DNA of 64,000 nt from Struthidea cinerea (lineage: Eukaryota; Chordata; Aves; Passeriformes; Corcoracidae): positions 17,473 through 81,472 of the forward strand of contig VZTI01005305.1 in assembly GCA_013397865.1 (NCBI GenBank), written 5' to 3'. Under the pieces are notes generated by a model. The model saw nothing but the letters and a program-made list of their open reading frames with translations, did not search any database and was not told where the DNA came from. Position numbers and translations under genes: made by a program. Numbering within the stretch: position 1 is the first letter of the stretch; every line of letters starts with the position of its first letter. Shown in pieces: positions 63,628 through 64,000 of this stretch.

Positions 63628-63680
63628 CTGAAATGCAGCGGGCAATCACCCCTATTGTCTGGATCCTGCGGAGGAAATTA
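63628..63680 (-). other. CFAP61: Possible non-coding first exon of CFAP61
   Basis: Between the predicted transcription start near 63680 and a donor-like CAG|GTGCGC at 63627 lies a short stretch that could be a 5'UTR exon. It would join the acceptor at 63450, 13 bases before the ATG, across a 178-base intron. This rests on motifs alone; an unspliced 5'UTR is the alternative. Confidence 0.35.
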
Positions 63681-63704
63681 ATTGTTTTAATAGGCTACAG
63701 CTGC

Positions 63705-63711
63705 TTTTATA
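63705..63711 (-). promoter_or_regulatory. TATA box upstream of CFAP61
   Basis: On the minus strand the sequence reads ATATAAAAGC, a good TATA box. Transcription would start about 30 bases downstream, near 63680, which is about 245 bases before the CFAP61 ATG. Assignment as the core promoter is inference from the motif and its distance from the gene. Confidence 0.5.
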
Positions 63712-63718
63712 TTTATTC

Positions 63719-63733
63719 ATTTGCATGGTAACC
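63719..63733 (-). promoter_or_regulatory. RFX X-box-like site overlapping an octamer motif
   Basis: On the minus strand the sequence reads GGTTACCATGCAAAT. GTTACC is a perfect left X-box half-site, and the right half TGCAAA matches four of six positions. ATGCAAAT is a perfect POU octamer. The site lies just upstream of the TATA box. RFX factors drive motile-cilium genes, so an X-box is expected here, but half of the site is degenerate. Confidence 0.45.
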
Positions 63734-63773
63734 AGCTCATCACCAAGAGCTTCAAAGTCAAAGGCCTTCAGTG

Positions 63774-63838
63774 GGAGGCTCAGCTGTGGGCAGTCAGGGG
63801 AAGCAGGCTGGAGGCTCAGCTGCAACCAATCAGGGGAA
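63774..63838. repeat. Diverged 36-bp tandem duplication, two copies
   Basis: GGAGGCTCAGCTG occurs at 63774 and 63810, and TCAGGGGAA at 63794 and 63830, both offset by 36 bases. The seven bases between the two blocks differ; only the second copy has the CCAAT box. Confidence 0.8.
63822..63834 (-). promoter_or_regulatory. Inverted CCAAT box (NF-Y type)
   Basis: The plus strand reads AACCAATCAGG, that is CTGATTGGTT on the gene's strand, a full NF-Y core with good flanks. It lies about 115 bases upstream of the TATA box, within the usual range for CCAAT elements. Confidence 0.4.
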
Positions 63839-64000
63839 CAACGTCCTGATTAAACAGCAGCTTCAGGTGAGTTAACCGTATTTTGTCCATAACTGCTCCT
63901 CACATTTCTTTGGAGGTCAACAGCAGGGCTTAAATTCCAGAAGTAAATTAAAGTTCTGTGGCTATTCAAAGTTCTACTGCTTTCCTACGCAGAAGAAAAT

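Larger units (their letters stand above)
63437..64000. other. CFAP61 5' flank
   Basis: Non-coding stretch upstream of the ATG holding the proposed promoter and a diverged 36-bp tandem duplication. In mammals the divergent neighbour is CRNKL1, but no coding exon of it could be recognised before the window ends. Confidence 0.6.

Noticed and set aside
1..64000. CRISPR arrays, tRNA or rRNA genes, complete transposons
   Set aside because: No direct-repeat/spacer pattern, no cloverleaf or rRNA sequence recognised; only two truncated CR1-type fragments are present.

Overview
The window looks like bird nuclear DNA. Two fragments resemble the 3' end of the avian CR1 LINE, known repeat content is otherwise low, and one gene with short exons and compact introns fills almost everything. 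I recognise that gene as CFAP61 (cilia- and flagella-associated protein 61; C20orf26 in human), on the minus strand. Twenty coding exons could be placed, from the initiator ATG at 63436 down to an exon ending at 2493. All junctions keep reading frame and together encode 905 codons (2715 nt). The human protein is about 1237 residues, so the last roughly 330 residues should lie beyond position 1. The species cannot be fixed from the sequence; 'bird' rests on the CR1-like copies and gene compactness.

Layout, right to left in the direction of transcription. At 63.4-64.0 kb is the 5' flank, with an inverted CCAAT box, an RFX X-box-like site overlapping an octamer, a TATA box and a possible short non-coding first exon. 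Exons 1-7 (63.4-51.7 kb) encode an N-terminal region with a first GNAT-like segment. Exons 8-9 (48.1-47.4 kb) encode an acidic, Ser/Thr-rich linker. Exons 10-15 (44.3-36.0 kb) encode a second GNAT-like segment. Exons 16-20 (23.6-2.5 kb) encode a FAD/NAD(P)-binding Rossmann-type region. The two largest introns, 15 and 16, are about 12.5 and 9.9 kb and fill the middle of the window.

CFAP61 is a structural component of the calmodulin- and spoke-associated complex at the base of radial spoke 3 in motile cilia and sperm flagella. The promoter signals fit RFX-controlled ciliary expression. No second gene, RNA gene, CRISPR array or complete mobile element was found. The most notable non-coding structure is a CpG-rich 62-bp minisatellite in intron 5. 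Each copy carries a consensus splice donor on the gene's strand, and the next exon begins with an in-frame ATG, so an internal alternative promoter is possible. Other structures include short tandem duplications, a strong hairpin, a paired homeodomain-type site and an intronic CpG cluster beside exon 15. I found no clearly new biological system.
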